Source: an uncultured Acidobacteriia bacterium (GTDB taxonomy: Bacteria; Acidobacteriota; Terriglobia; Bryobacterales; Bryobacteraceae). Taken from it: a DNA stretch of 64,000 nucleotides. The translations under genes and the position numbers were made by a program. Positions 1 to 7,318 of this stretch are shown piece by piece. The stretch covers positions 1 through 64,000 of the forward strand of contig CAIRSA010000336.1 of assembly GCA_903881085.1 (NCBI GenBank), written 5' to 3'. A model generated the notes under the pieces. That model was not told the DNA's origin. It searched no databases and worked only from the letters and a program-made list of their open reading frames with translations. Position 1 is the first letter of the stretch. Every line of letters begins with the position of its first letter.

Positions 1-23
1 ATTCCGGCAAAAGACGCCGGAAT
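1..23. repeat. perfect 8-bp inverted repeat (hairpin)
   Basis: ATTCCGGC (1-8) and GCCGGAAT (16-23) are perfect reverse complements separated by a 7-nt loop. It sits directly on the stop of the DUF433 gene. No T-run is visible because the window ends, so a terminator function cannot be judged. Confidence 0.5.
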
Positions 24-26
24 CAT
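1..26 (-). CDS. 5' end of a gene running off the window, possibly the toxin partner of the DUF433 gene
   Basis: An ATG at 26-24 overlaps the TGA stop (25-23) of the DUF433 gene in an ATGA arrangement, the usual signature of a translationally coupled next gene. Only eight full codons (M-I-P-A-S-F-A-G) fall inside the window. DUF433 proteins are often followed by a DUF5615/Mut7-C PIN-like toxin, so that is the most likely product, but this is inference from context. The codons coincide with an inverted repeat, so the region could instead be a transcript-end hairpin. Confidence 0.35.
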
Positions 27-472
27 GTAGGCAGTCCCCAGTTTGCGCAGTCTCGCCACCCATCCGAATGTGCCGTCGACTGCTCTATATCATTCGCGCG
101 AATTTGGTCCTCGATGTCCGCGGAATGGATTCCGGCATAAGCCCAGGCATTCGCCAAGTCTTCGGCACGGAGCGAAGGATAGGAGTCGAGCAGATCGCGC
201 TCGGTTACTCCAAGCCGCCTATAGCGCTCCAGAAGCCATACGGGAATGCGCGTCCGGGCGATGCACGGGTCTCCGCCACAGATTCGCGGGTCGAAGTCTA
301 TCCCAGGGAAGTCGTCGCCGAGTTCCTGTACAACCCATTTGAGAACCTGCGCCTTCTCGCCGCGAGACAAGGAGGGTAGCAGGCGCTGCACCTCCTGAAT
401 TGGCTCCACGATATCCTTATTCGTTAAGCATAATTCGCAATTCAGCTTAACACGCCTCTCCGAATTGCCCAT
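23..472 (-). CDS. DUF433 domain protein (VapB45-like antitoxin family)
   Basis: A 149-residue cytoplasmic protein whose middle part (about residues 58-112) carries the DUF433 hallmark: ICGGDPCIARTRIPVWLL, followed by an L-G-V-T-E-x-D-L-L-x-x-Y-P segment that forms the helix-turn-helix-like fold. DUF433 proteins typically act as antitoxins to DUF5615 PIN-like nucleases. The N-terminal 50 residues are less typical and carry a basic/hydrophobic stretch that may be a dimerisation region. The start overlaps the preceding small ORF by 26 bp, and the stop overlaps a following ATG by 4 bp, so it sits in a coupled operon. Role as antitoxin is inferred from family, since the partner lies outside the window. 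Confidence 0.75.
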   Translation of the reverse strand: MGNSERRVKLNCELCLTNKDIVEPIQEVQRLLPSLSRGEKAQVLKWVVQELGDDFPGIDFDPRICGGDPCIARTRIPVWLLERYRRLGVTERDLLDSYPSLRAEDLANAWAYAGIHSADIEDQIRANDIEQSTAHSDGWRDCANWGLPT

Positions 473-650
473 ACCCCAGTGCCCCCTCTTCTTCCTCTTT
501 AGACCAACGGCGCGATGCGGATTGCGGTACTCCGGGCCAGATATTCAACTCCATGAAGCTGATCAGGGCCTGCTCATCGAGAGTCCTTGGCATAGCTGCC
601 GGCACATCCGCGGAAAGCTCAAACTCCTCATTTTCATTGTTCTGCGCCAT
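447..650 (-). CDS. small acidic hypothetical protein upstream of the DUF433 gene
   Basis: A 67-residue acidic ORF starting 2 nt after the stop of the large TonB receptor gene, with AGGT immediately before the ATG. It overlaps the DUF433 start by 26 bp. Its C-terminal half has the acidic motif RRWSKEEEEGALGYGQFGE, which resembles tails of small antitoxin-like proteins, but I do not recognise a family. No membrane segment or signal is visible. Position and spacing support translation. It could also be a non-essential leader for the DUF433 gene. Confidence 0.5.
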   Translation of the reverse strand: MAQNNENEEFELSADVPAAMPRTLDEQALISFMELNIWPGVPQSASRRWSKEEEEGALGYGQFGEAC

Positions 651-652
651 AC

Positions 653-3600
653 CTAAAACTCGTACCGCAGAGCGAATTGCATGACGCGCGGCGAGCCGAA
701 TGCCTGGGTGTACTTGCCAAAGTTACTGGAGTTGCCGAGATCGATGTTCGCATAGGCCGGATCGAAGCGCACGGAGTTCGTGAGGTTGAACGTCTCCCAG
801 CGGAACTGCACGGCCTGCTTTTCAAAACGCGGGATTTGGAAGCGCTTGGCGAGGCTGGCATCGATGCTGAAGATTCCGTCGCCGCGCACGCCGTTGCGCT
901 GGCCGGTTTCGCCGGGTACGGTGTAATCATATGCGGCCAAAGCAGCTGCAGGCTTGGCGAAGATGTTCGCGCCGCCGGACCCGCCGGGCACCGGCGAAGG
1001 AGCATTTTTAGTGGTCTGTGGCGCGGGACGCGGACCGATCTGCGTAGCCCAGCCGGAGAGGTTCCAGTTGGTCGGCCAGTTGGCACCGTTGCCCACCGCC
1101 ACGGGGAAGCCCGACGTGTTCTTGAACAGGCCGGAGAGTTGCCAGCCATCGAATGCTGCTTTCGCAAAGCCTCTCAGCTTTTTCGCGAAAGGAATGTTAT
1201 AGGTGTAGGTGGCATTGAACATGTGGGTGTTGTCGTAATCGGAAAGAGCCCACATCTGATTGGGGAACCAAGGATTCGTGACGCTGTTGCCGTTATCGTT
1301 GCGCTCTGTCGTCGAGCGTAAGTCAAGCGACTTGCCGTAGGTGTAATTCAAATCGGCGAAATCGCCGTTCTTGAATTTCTTGCGAATCGTTGCCTGCAAT
1401 GAGTTGTAGTTGCCGCGGCCCTGTGAACGCCAGGTGGAGAGATACGAATATTGGGGGTTGAACATCGAATACTTGCCCAATTTGCCGCAGCCTGGCTTGC
1501 AGGTCACATCAAGCGCATAGAGCGCAGTGATGTAGTCTGGCGCATTGGAGTTATATACCTGGAAGGCGGCTTGCGTTGCAGTGAGGCGAGCCGTGGCGAG
1601 GCCAGGGAACATGTTTTCCCAGAAGGGAATCTTGGGCACGCTGGCCGTGGCCGCCTTACTGTCAATGTATGGGACAAAGGCCTGGGCTGCCTGAAAGTAG
1701 GTCATGCCGCTAGTGGGGTCCTTCAAATTTGTGGGGATAGCCACATCTTCCTGAATCAGCGAGCGGCGCGAATAGCGGCCGACATAGGCGACTTGGACGA
1801 ACACTCCGCCGGAGAATTCGCGCGCAACGCTGACATTGCTGTTCAGCGTATAAGGTGCTTGAATGTTGCTGTCGAGCCCGTTGGTGATTTCGAAATTGTT
1901 TGGGTAGGTCGACGGGAAACCGCCTTTGGGAGCAGGCGCTAACAATGAGGTGGGCAGATTGTAGATACCGGTGAAACGGGGCGCCGTGCTTTCCGTGAGG
2001 ACAGCGGAAGGGTTGGTGATCTGCGTGGAAAGGCCGAATGCGTTCGAATCGTAGAGGCGGACAATGCCTTGGCCGAAGATGTCATAGAACATGCCGAAGC
2101 CGCCGCGGATTGAGGTCTGCCCGGCGGAACCCATTACCTTCTTCCAAAAGCCCGAGGTGGGAGAAGGAGACCAGGCAACGCCCAGCCGAGGAGAGAAATC
2201 TTTCTTGTTGAAGTTGTAAAGCGGCTTGGCATTCGGATCGCTGCCCGCCAGATACGTGATGAGCCCAGCGCCGGTTTGGCTCAAGCCTTGCGAAGCAAGG
2301 TCAGCGCGTTTGGTAAACCAGTCACCCAGCACGATGTTGGGAGAAGTTTGATTGCCGTTGGCTTCGTGAATCGGCGGGAAGAGATTCCAGCGAAGGCCGA
2401 ATGTGAAGTTGAGGGTCTTGGTGAGCTTCCAGCTATCCTGCGCGTACATCTCATACTCGTTGGCATTAAACTGGCGGCGGATGGGCGCGCCGATGGGGAG
2501 CACGTTGCCCTGAATGTCGTAGTTATAGGCCGCGGTCGCCTGGCCGATCATGCCAAGCACCGCCGTGGTTGCATCATAAAATGCGGTGCGGAAGGTTCGT
2601 GCCAGGTCGGGCACGTTGTTACGCAAACTGGAGCCTGTATCGGCGAACCAGCTGGCATTGGTGGTGGCCTGTGGATAGGAGTTCCCGTAGTTGGTGCGGA
2701 AATTGTGAACGCTGCGGTAGACGCCGCCAAAAGTGATTTGATGCGCGCCTTTGTTGTAGTTGAAATCCTGCGAAATATGATTCACTGGCGTGATGCGCGC
2801 ATAGTCGTAGGTAAGCGCGTGGCGGTCATCAATACCACGGAAGCTCACGCCGCCAGTGCTGGAGGCGCCGGTGTTTTCCAGGCCCTGCCGGGTCAGCCCG
2901 TAGCGGGTGTTGCCGATCAGAGTATTGCTGAAAAGGGCCGTATAACCAATTGCGAAGCCTTTGCTGTTGTTCAGGTTGACCGTAGCAGGCTGGTCGCCAG
3001 GAAATTGCTGCGCGCCATTCTCGTTATCGTTCTGCAGGTTCCCGCGGAAGAAGATCGTGTGCTTCGAGGATTTGTCGAAGGTGTAGTCGAGCTTGGTGAT
3101 GTAGGTGTTTTCTCGGCGGTGGAGGGGAGCGCCGAACAGATAGCCGGCCATGTTGAGCCCGTCACCCGCACTGAGATCGTTGGGCAGCGGATAGGATTGG
3201 AAAAGTTGTAGCGCGGCGGCGTTGGGCCCGATCTGCAATGGGTCCACTTTGGTTTTCAGATCCGTGGGACTCAAGGAGCCGACAGAGCCATCCGTGCGCA
3301 CATATTGCACAATGCCCTGACGCAAGGTGGCCGTGGGCACGAGCCGAATCTGATTGGTCTGCGAGGCATCGCGGCGGCCCTCCCAGTTGGCGAAGAAGAA
3401 CATCTTGTTCTTCTTGATGGGACCGCCGATAGCCACACCGAATTGGTTGCGGATTAGCTGATCGCGCGGCACACCGCTGGCGTTGTTGAAAAAGTCGTTG
3501 GCTGAAGTGATGGTGTTGCGGTGGTATTCGTAAAGCGCGCCATGAACTTCGTTGGTGCCGCTCTTGGTGACAATCGAAGTTTGTGCGCCGGAGCTCTTGC

Positions 3601-4264
3601 CCTGTTCGGCGCCGCCGTTGGCGGTGATCACTTTGAACTCCTGCACGGAGTCGGGCGTTACGCGCAGCACGGTGGTGAAGGCCCAACGGTTTTGATTGTC
3701 GTTCACGTCGACGCCATCGAGCATGACGTTGCCCTGATCGCTGCGGCCGCCATTAACGGCGCCATCGCGGTCATCGCCGGATTCACCGTCGATGAATGTA
3801 ACTCCGGGCTGCGTCGCAAGCAGGCCGGCGATGTTGCGGCTCAGCAGCGGCAGTTGATTGATGTTGGTGCCGATGGCGTTGCCAAGCGAAGCGTCAGTGG
3901 AATTGATCTGCGTTGACTCCGCGCTGACCGATACCGCTTCCGTCACAGTGCCGATGGTTTCAAAGGAGAGGTTGATGGTGGCAGGCGTGTTCACCAGCAA
4001 CTGGATGGAGTCGACTTTCACATCGCGAAAACCTTTCGCCTTGGCGGTCAGCTCGAACTTGCCTGGAGCCAGAGTCGCGAACAGATACCGGCCGGAGGCA
4101 TCGGAAACCACTTCACGTTTGAAGCCTGTGGCAGGGCTGGTTAGTGTCACTTTCACACCGGGAATCACACCGCCAGTTGGGTCAGTAACGGTGCCGTTCA
4201 AAGCTGTGGATGATTGCGCAAACACGGCGCTGAGGCTTAGCAGACAGAGGGCAAGTATTCTCAT
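653..4264 (-). CDS. TonB-dependent receptor with N-terminal carboxypeptidase-regulatory (CnaB-like) domain, Oar type
   Basis: A 1203-residue outer-membrane protein. Residues 1-17 are a signal peptide. Residues about 22-105 form a carboxypeptidase-regulatory-like beta-sandwich (LNGTVTDPTGGVIPGVKVTL). A plug domain follows (about 130-240, with NVMLDGVDVNDN) and then a long beta-barrel ending in an aromatic residue (ALRYEF), as expected for BAM recognition. This Oar-like architecture is expanded in Acidobacteriota and Myxococcota and is thought to take up or bind large substrates such as oligosaccharides or peptides; the substrate here is unknown. The start codon overlaps the pyrF stop by 4 bp, so the receptor is co-translated with a housekeeping gene, which is unusual. 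No partner SusD-like lipoprotein is nearby. Confidence 0.93.
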   Translation of the reverse strand: MRILALCLLSLSAVFAQSSTALNGTVTDPTGGVIPGVKVTLTSPATGFKREVVSDASGRYLFATLAPGKFELTAKAKGFRDVKVDSIQLLVNTPATINLSFETIGTVTEAVSVSAESTQINSTDASLGNAIGTNINQLPLLSRNIAGLLATQPGVTFIDGESGDDRDGAVNGGRSDQGNVMLDGVDVNDNQNRWAFTTVLRVTPDSVQEFKVITANGGAEQGKSSGAQTSIVTKSGTNEVHGALYEYHRNTITSANDFFNNASGVPRDQLIRNQFGVAIGGPIKKNKMFFFANWEGRRDASQTNQIRLVPTATLRQGIVQYVRTDGSVGSLSPTDLKTKVDPLQIGPNAAALQLFQSYPLPNDLSAGDGLNMAGYLFGAPLHRRENTYITKLDYTFDKSSKHTIFFRGNLQNDNENGAQQFPGDQPATVNLNNSKGFAIGYTALFSNTLIGNTRYGLTRQGLENTGASSTGGVSFRGIDDRHALTYDYARITPVNHISQDFNYNKGAHQITFGGVYRSVHNFRTNYGNSYPQATTNASWFADTGSSLRNNVPDLARTFRTAFYDATTAVLGMIGQATAAYNYDIQGNVLPIGAPIRRQFNANEYEMYAQDSWKLTKTLNFTFGLRWNLFPPIHEANGNQTSPNIVLGDWFTKRADLASQGLSQTGAGLITYLAGSDPNAKPLYNFNKKDFSPRLGVAWSPSPTSGFWKKVMGSAGQTSIRGGFGMFYDIFGQGIVRLYDSNAFGLSTQITNPSAVLTESTAPRFTGIYNLPTSLLAPAPKGGFPSTYPNNFEITNGLDSNIQAPYTLNSNVSVAREFSGGVFVQVAYVGRYSRRSLIQEDVAIPTNLKDPTSGMTYFQAAQAFVPYIDSKAATASVPKIPFWENMFPGLATARLTATQAAFQVYNSNAPDYITALYALDVTCKPGCGKLGKYSMFNPQYSYLSTWRSQGRGNYNSLQATIRKKFKNGDFADLNYTYGKSLDLRSTTERNDNGNSVTNPWFPNQMWALSDYDNTHMFNATYTYNIPFAKKLRGFAKAAFDGWQLSGLFKNTSGFPVAVGNGANWPTNWNLSGWATQIGPRPAPQTTKNAPSPVPGGSGGANIFAKPAAALAAYDYTVPGETGQRNGVRGDGIFSIDASLAKRFQIPRFEKQAVQFRWETFNLTNSVRFDPAYANIDLGNSSNFGKYTQAFGSPRVMQFALRYEF

Positions 4265-4938
4265 TTGATTTCTTCCAGTATTCTTCGTGCTTCCGAGGCT
4301 GGGTCAGCCGCGCGGGTGATTTGACGTCCGATAACCAGATAGTTGGCGCCGTCGCGAATCGCGTCGGCGGGAGTAGCCACACGCTTTTGATCACCGTGCC
4401 CGGCTCCGGCACTGCGAACTCCGGGCGTCACGATAATCGCATTCGGCCCGGCGGTGCGGCGGACCATGGCGGCTTCAAGCGGTGAACACACTATTCCGTT
4501 CAAACCCGAGGCCACGGCTTTAGTTACGCGATCGGCGACAACTTCAGGTATAGGCGTCATGCAGCCGCGGTCGGCAAGGTCGCTTTGATCGAAGTTAGTG
4601 AGCACGGTTACACCAAGTAATTCGAGCTTGGAATCGGCACGGCCTTCGACAGCGGCGCGCATGACAGAAACCGGTGTGTGGATGGTGAGGAACCGAACAC
4701 CGCTCTTTGCGATCTGGCGGACGGCGCGCTTCACTGTCTCGCCGATATCGTAGAGTTTCAAGTCGAGGAACACATCCTTGCCTTCAGCCGTCAGTTCACG
4801 CACGTAATCCATTCCGGCAGAGGCGTAGAGTTCCAAACCGACTTTGTAGAACGAGACCGAATCACCAAGGGTGTTGACTAGAGCGCGGGCTTCAGCGGCG
4901 CTTTCGAGGTCGAGGGCAACAATAATGGGGTTATGCAC
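4261..4938 (-). CDS. pyrF: orotidine 5'-phosphate decarboxylase
   Basis: This cytoplasmic TIM-barrel enzyme converts OMP to UMP in the last step of pyrimidine synthesis. The catalytic D-x-K-x-x-D motif is visible in VFLDLKLYDIGE, and the phosphate-binding end in VTPGVRSAG and YLVIGRQITRA. The open frame extends back to 4983, but the family's typical N-terminus (N-P-I-I-V-A-L-D) starts at once after a GTG at 4938. That start gives 225 residues and leaves 8 bp after the upstream Cas6-like stop. No strong Shine-Dalgarno is visible, so the start is a choice from homology. It overlaps the TonB receptor start by 4 bp. Confidence 0.95.
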   Translation of the reverse strand: MHNPIIVALDLESAAEARALVNTLGDSVSFYKVGLELYASAGMDYVRELTAEGKDVFLDLKLYDIGETVKRAVRQIAKSGVRFLTIHTPVSVMRAAVEGRADSKLELLGVTVLTNFDQSDLADRGCMTPIPEVVADRVTKAVASGLNGIVCSPLEAAMVRRTAGPNAIIVTPGVRSAGAGHGDQKRVATPADAIRDGANYLVIGRQITRAADPASEARRILEEIK

Positions 4939-4946
4939 TGTTTCAT

Positions 4947-5693
4947 TCAGGATATCGCAATCGAGATAACGCCTTTGCCCCAAACGGTGTGGCGGCCGAC
5001 GCCAGTCAGTTCAGCGGCACGCAGATAGGGGACGAATTCCGATAGGTCGCCTGTATATTGGACCTCACCAGTGAAGCCACCCAGCGGGTGGGTCTGACCT
5101 GTGCGGGAAGAGTGGCGCTCAAAGTCCTGATAGCGCAGATCGCTATGAACCATGCGTATTTGCTCGGCCTGTTCGCCCATTCTTCTGAAATCGATGGGCA
5201 GCGGGCCTGGGCCATAGATTGAGCTAAGGGTGCTGACGCGATCGCGGGAGCGGGCAAAGAGTACGTTGAATTCGGCGGAGCCCGCAGGTTTGAGTTCAGT
5301 GGGGGTCAGGAATTTAACCGACATCACAGATGCCGGGACCGGAGTAAAGTCCACACTCCTCGCGGATTCATCTATTGCCGTCAGATTCGCCCGGTCGTTC
5401 CAGATCTTGCCAAAGATCTCCGCGGGAATGTGCTTGTCGAACAGATGCACATTGAAAGCGAATTTCTCCCCGGGTTCGAAGCGCCTGGATTCCAGATGGG
5501 CCGCACGGAAAGAAAAGGGACGAGGGGGGTCCTTGAACCCGCTAGGCTCGGCAGGGGGAGGCCTGAAAATGCCGGCCACGTCGGGCAGCATTCCAAATGC
5601 CCCGCGAAGCATATTTCCAGCCTTTCCAGGCGGAAAATAGATCGGTGTCATAGCCGCATACTCGTAATGCACAACGCGGCAGTCGAACGTCAT
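4947..5693 (-). CDS. orphan Cas6-like RAMP endoribonuclease
   Basis: A protein of about 248 residues with a RAMP-type layout. The N-terminal motif (FPPGKAGNMLRGAFG) resembles the L-P-x-x-x-G-x-x-L-R-G-x-F-G segment of the PF10040 Cas6 family. The C-terminal segment LGGFTGEVQYTGDLSEFVPY, followed by ELTGVGRHTVWGKG, matches the Cas6 C-terminal domain with its glycine-rich RNA-binding loop. Known members cut CRISPR precursor RNA, but no CRISPR array or other cas gene is in the window, so the substrate is unknown. The frame is open to 5750. The ATG at 5693 keeps the first beta-strand and avoids overlap with the divergent maf gene, but an ATG at 5651 is also possible because a TATAAT hexamer overlaps the 5693 start. 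Confidence 0.7.
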   Translation of the reverse strand: MTFDCRVVHYEYAAMTPIYFPPGKAGNMLRGAFGMLPDVAGIFRPPPAEPSGFKDPPRPFSFRAAHLESRRFEPGEKFAFNVHLFDKHIPAEIFGKIWNDRANLTAIDESARSVDFTPVPASVMSVKFLTPTELKPAGSAEFNVLFARSRDRVSTLSSIYGPGPLPIDFRRMGEQAEQIRMVHSDLRYQDFERHSSRTGQTHPLGGFTGEVQYTGDLSEFVPYLRAAELTGVGRHTVWGKGVISIAIS

Positions 5694-5700
5694 TATAACT
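5691..5700. promoter_or_regulatory. possible bidirectional -10 region between the Cas6-like gene and maf
   Basis: The 30-bp gap between the divergent genes contains ATTATAAC. It reads TATAAT on the minus strand (5697-5692) and TATAAC on the plus strand (5694-5699). A plus-strand start site near 5706 would precede the GGAG at 5717-5720 of maf. No convincing -35 box was found for either direction. On the minus strand it would place transcription start downstream of the ATG at 5693, which favours a later start for the Cas6-like gene. Confidence 0.3.
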
Positions 5701-5722
5701 CGCAGTGTAGCATCATGGAGAG

Positions 5723-6271
5723 ATGTTGATATTGGCTTCACAATCTCCAAGGAGAAAAGAGATTCTCACCAACGCCGGATTTGAGTTCGAAGTGCGCGTG
5801 GCGGACGTGGATGAGTCCGTGGTTGGCATGGAATGTCCGCGCGATTACGTTTGCAGGCTGGCGCGCAAGAAAGCCTTCGCAGTGCCGATAAATATGGGTG
5901 AAATCGTTCTGGGGGCAGACACTACGGTGGTTGTGGACGGCGAAATTCTCGCCAAGCCGGAAGACGAAGCGGACGCGCGGCGCATGATCGGATTGTTGTC
6001 CGGGCGGCCGCACACCGTGATTACCGGCATCTGCCTGCGACATGCCGGAGGGGAAATCGTCGACGCCGAGACTACGCTGGTGCACTTCAGTTCATTAAGC
6101 GCGGAAGAGATTGCGGCCTACGCCGCATCGGGCCAGCCCATGGATAAGGCCGGCGCGTACGGCATCCAGGGATTGGCGTCGAAATACATTGACCGCATCG
6201 AAGGCTGCTATTTCAATATCGTCGGCCTGCCCATCGGTTTGGTGTGGCGGCATCTGCGGACGATAGAATAG
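5723..6271 (+). CDS. maf: Maf-like nucleoside triphosphate pyrophosphatase
   Basis: A 182-residue cytoplasmic Maf/HAM1-fold enzyme that hydrolyses non-canonical or modified nucleoside triphosphates (dTTP/UTP or m7GTP class) to monophosphates. The N-terminal signature LILASQSPRRKEIL, the D-E-S motif (VADVDESV), the central VLGADTTVV and the late GAYGIQGLASKYI are all present. The length is normal. The ATG at 5723 has GGAG only 2 nt upstream; a TTG at 5726 would give better spacing, so the exact start is uncertain by one codon. The stop lies 5 nt before the GTG of selD, so the two genes are probably co-transcribed. Confidence 0.93.
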   Translation: MLILASQSPRRKEILTNAGFEFEVRVADVDESVVGMECPRDYVCRLARKKAFAVPINMGEIVLGADTTVVVDGEILAKPEDEADARRMIGLLSGRPHTVITGICLRHAGGEIVDAETTLVHFSSLSAEEIAAYAASGQPMDKAGAYGIQGLASKYIDRIEGCYFNIVGLPIGLVWRHLRTIE

Positions 6272-6276
6272 AGCCA

Positions 6277-7299
6277 GTGTCCGATAAAAAGCTAACTGCC
6301 CACGTCAAAGCCGCCGGTTGAGCGAGCAAGCTTAGTCCAAAGGTTTTGGACCAGGTGCTTGCGGGTCTGCCGCGAGTGATTGACGCGAATGTTCTGGTAG
6401 GGTTTGAGACGTCCGACGATGCCGGCGTGTACAAGCTGTCGCCGGAGTGTGCCCTGGTGCAGACCGTGGATTTCTTCACGCCGATTGTGGACGATCCGTT
6501 CACGTTCGGGGCCATCGCCGCAGCGAATGCGTTGAGCGATGTGTATGCGATGGGCGGCAAGCCGCTGACATCGCTTTCGATTCTGGCGTGGCCTGCAAAA
6601 GGCGATCTCGACGACCTTCAACAGATTCTGCGCGGCGGGGCGGCGAAGATGATCGAAGCGGGGTGCGTGATTCTGGGTGGCCATAGCGTGACCGATGACG
6701 AACCGAAGTTCGGGTATGCGGTGACCGGCATCGTGCATCCGGATCGCGTGCTGGCCAATGCCGGCGCGCGGGTGGGGGATGCATTGGTGTTTACCAAGCG
6801 GTTGGGTACGGGCGTGATTTCGACGGCGTTGAAGCGCGGCATCGCGGCAGAGGAGCATGTGTCCGCATCGATCGAATCGATGTTGACCCTGAACCGCGCG
6901 GCGTGCGAGGCGATGCTCGCTGGCGTAGCGCATGCCTGCACCGACGTGACGGGCTTCGGATTTCTGGGCCACGCGCGTGAGATGGCCGCGGCCAGCGATG
7001 TGACGTTGCGGATTGACACCTCGCAACTGCAGTTTCTGCCGGGTGCGCTGGAGTACGCAAAGCAAGGCGCGATTCCTGGCGGGTTGAATAACAACCGGGA
7101 TTTTGTGAGCTGCCATGTGGGAGTTCATGAAAGCGTGGCTAAAGAAGTGGAGAGTCTGCTGTATGACCCGCAGACATCGGGCGGGTTGCTGGTTTCGCTG
7201 CCGGAAGCCGATGCCGATGCGATGATCGCGTGCTACCCTTTGGCGTATCGCGTGGGCATCGTCGTTCCGCGCGGACCGCGCTTGATAGACTGCTATTGA
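6277..7299 (+). CDS. selD: selenide, water dikinase, a selenoprotein with an in-frame UGA (Sec15)
   Basis: SelD makes selenophosphate from selenide and ATP for selenocysteine and selenouridine synthesis. Ordinary ORF calling starts at a TTG (6346) and loses the active site. Read from the GTG at 6277, the same frame gives an N-terminus typical of the family, with TGA at 6319-6321 as codon 15: H-V-K-A-A-G-[UGA]-A-S-K-L-S-P-K-V-L. This aligns with the G-x-G-C-x-C-K-x-S-P active site, so UGA replaces the catalytic Cys (Cys17 in E. coli) and Lys18 matches the essential lysine. The second cysteine is a serine here. The rest is typical: DDAGVY, TVDFFTPIVDDP, GGHSVTDDEPKFG, DVTGFGFLGH and DPQTSGGLL. 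Length would be 340 residues, normal for SelD. It lies 5 nt after maf. SelA, SelB and tRNA-Sec are not in this window. Confidence 0.93.
6322..6362 (+). promoter_or_regulatory. bacterial SECIS element of selD
   Basis: Directly after the UGA is a two-stem hairpin. The lower stem is GCAAGC (6326-6331) with GCTTGC (6357-6362). After a TTA/CAGGT internal loop, the upper stem is GTCCAAA (6335-6341) with TTTGGAC (6345-6351), a perfect 7 bp closed by the loop GGT (6342-6344). The loop guanines lie 20 nt after the UGA, inside the usual bacterial SECIS distance, and a G-containing apical loop is what SelB recognises. The element lies inside coding sequence, as expected in bacteria. Confidence 0.85.
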
Positions 7300-7318
7300 T
7301 AAATGGAAGGAGTTCCAA

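Noticed and set aside
6346..7299. SelD as a 317-residue protein starting at TTG 6346
   Set aside because: It would lack the catalytic Cys/Sec and Lys and starts inside the SECIS hairpin; the frame upstream through the UGA gives the full family N-terminus.
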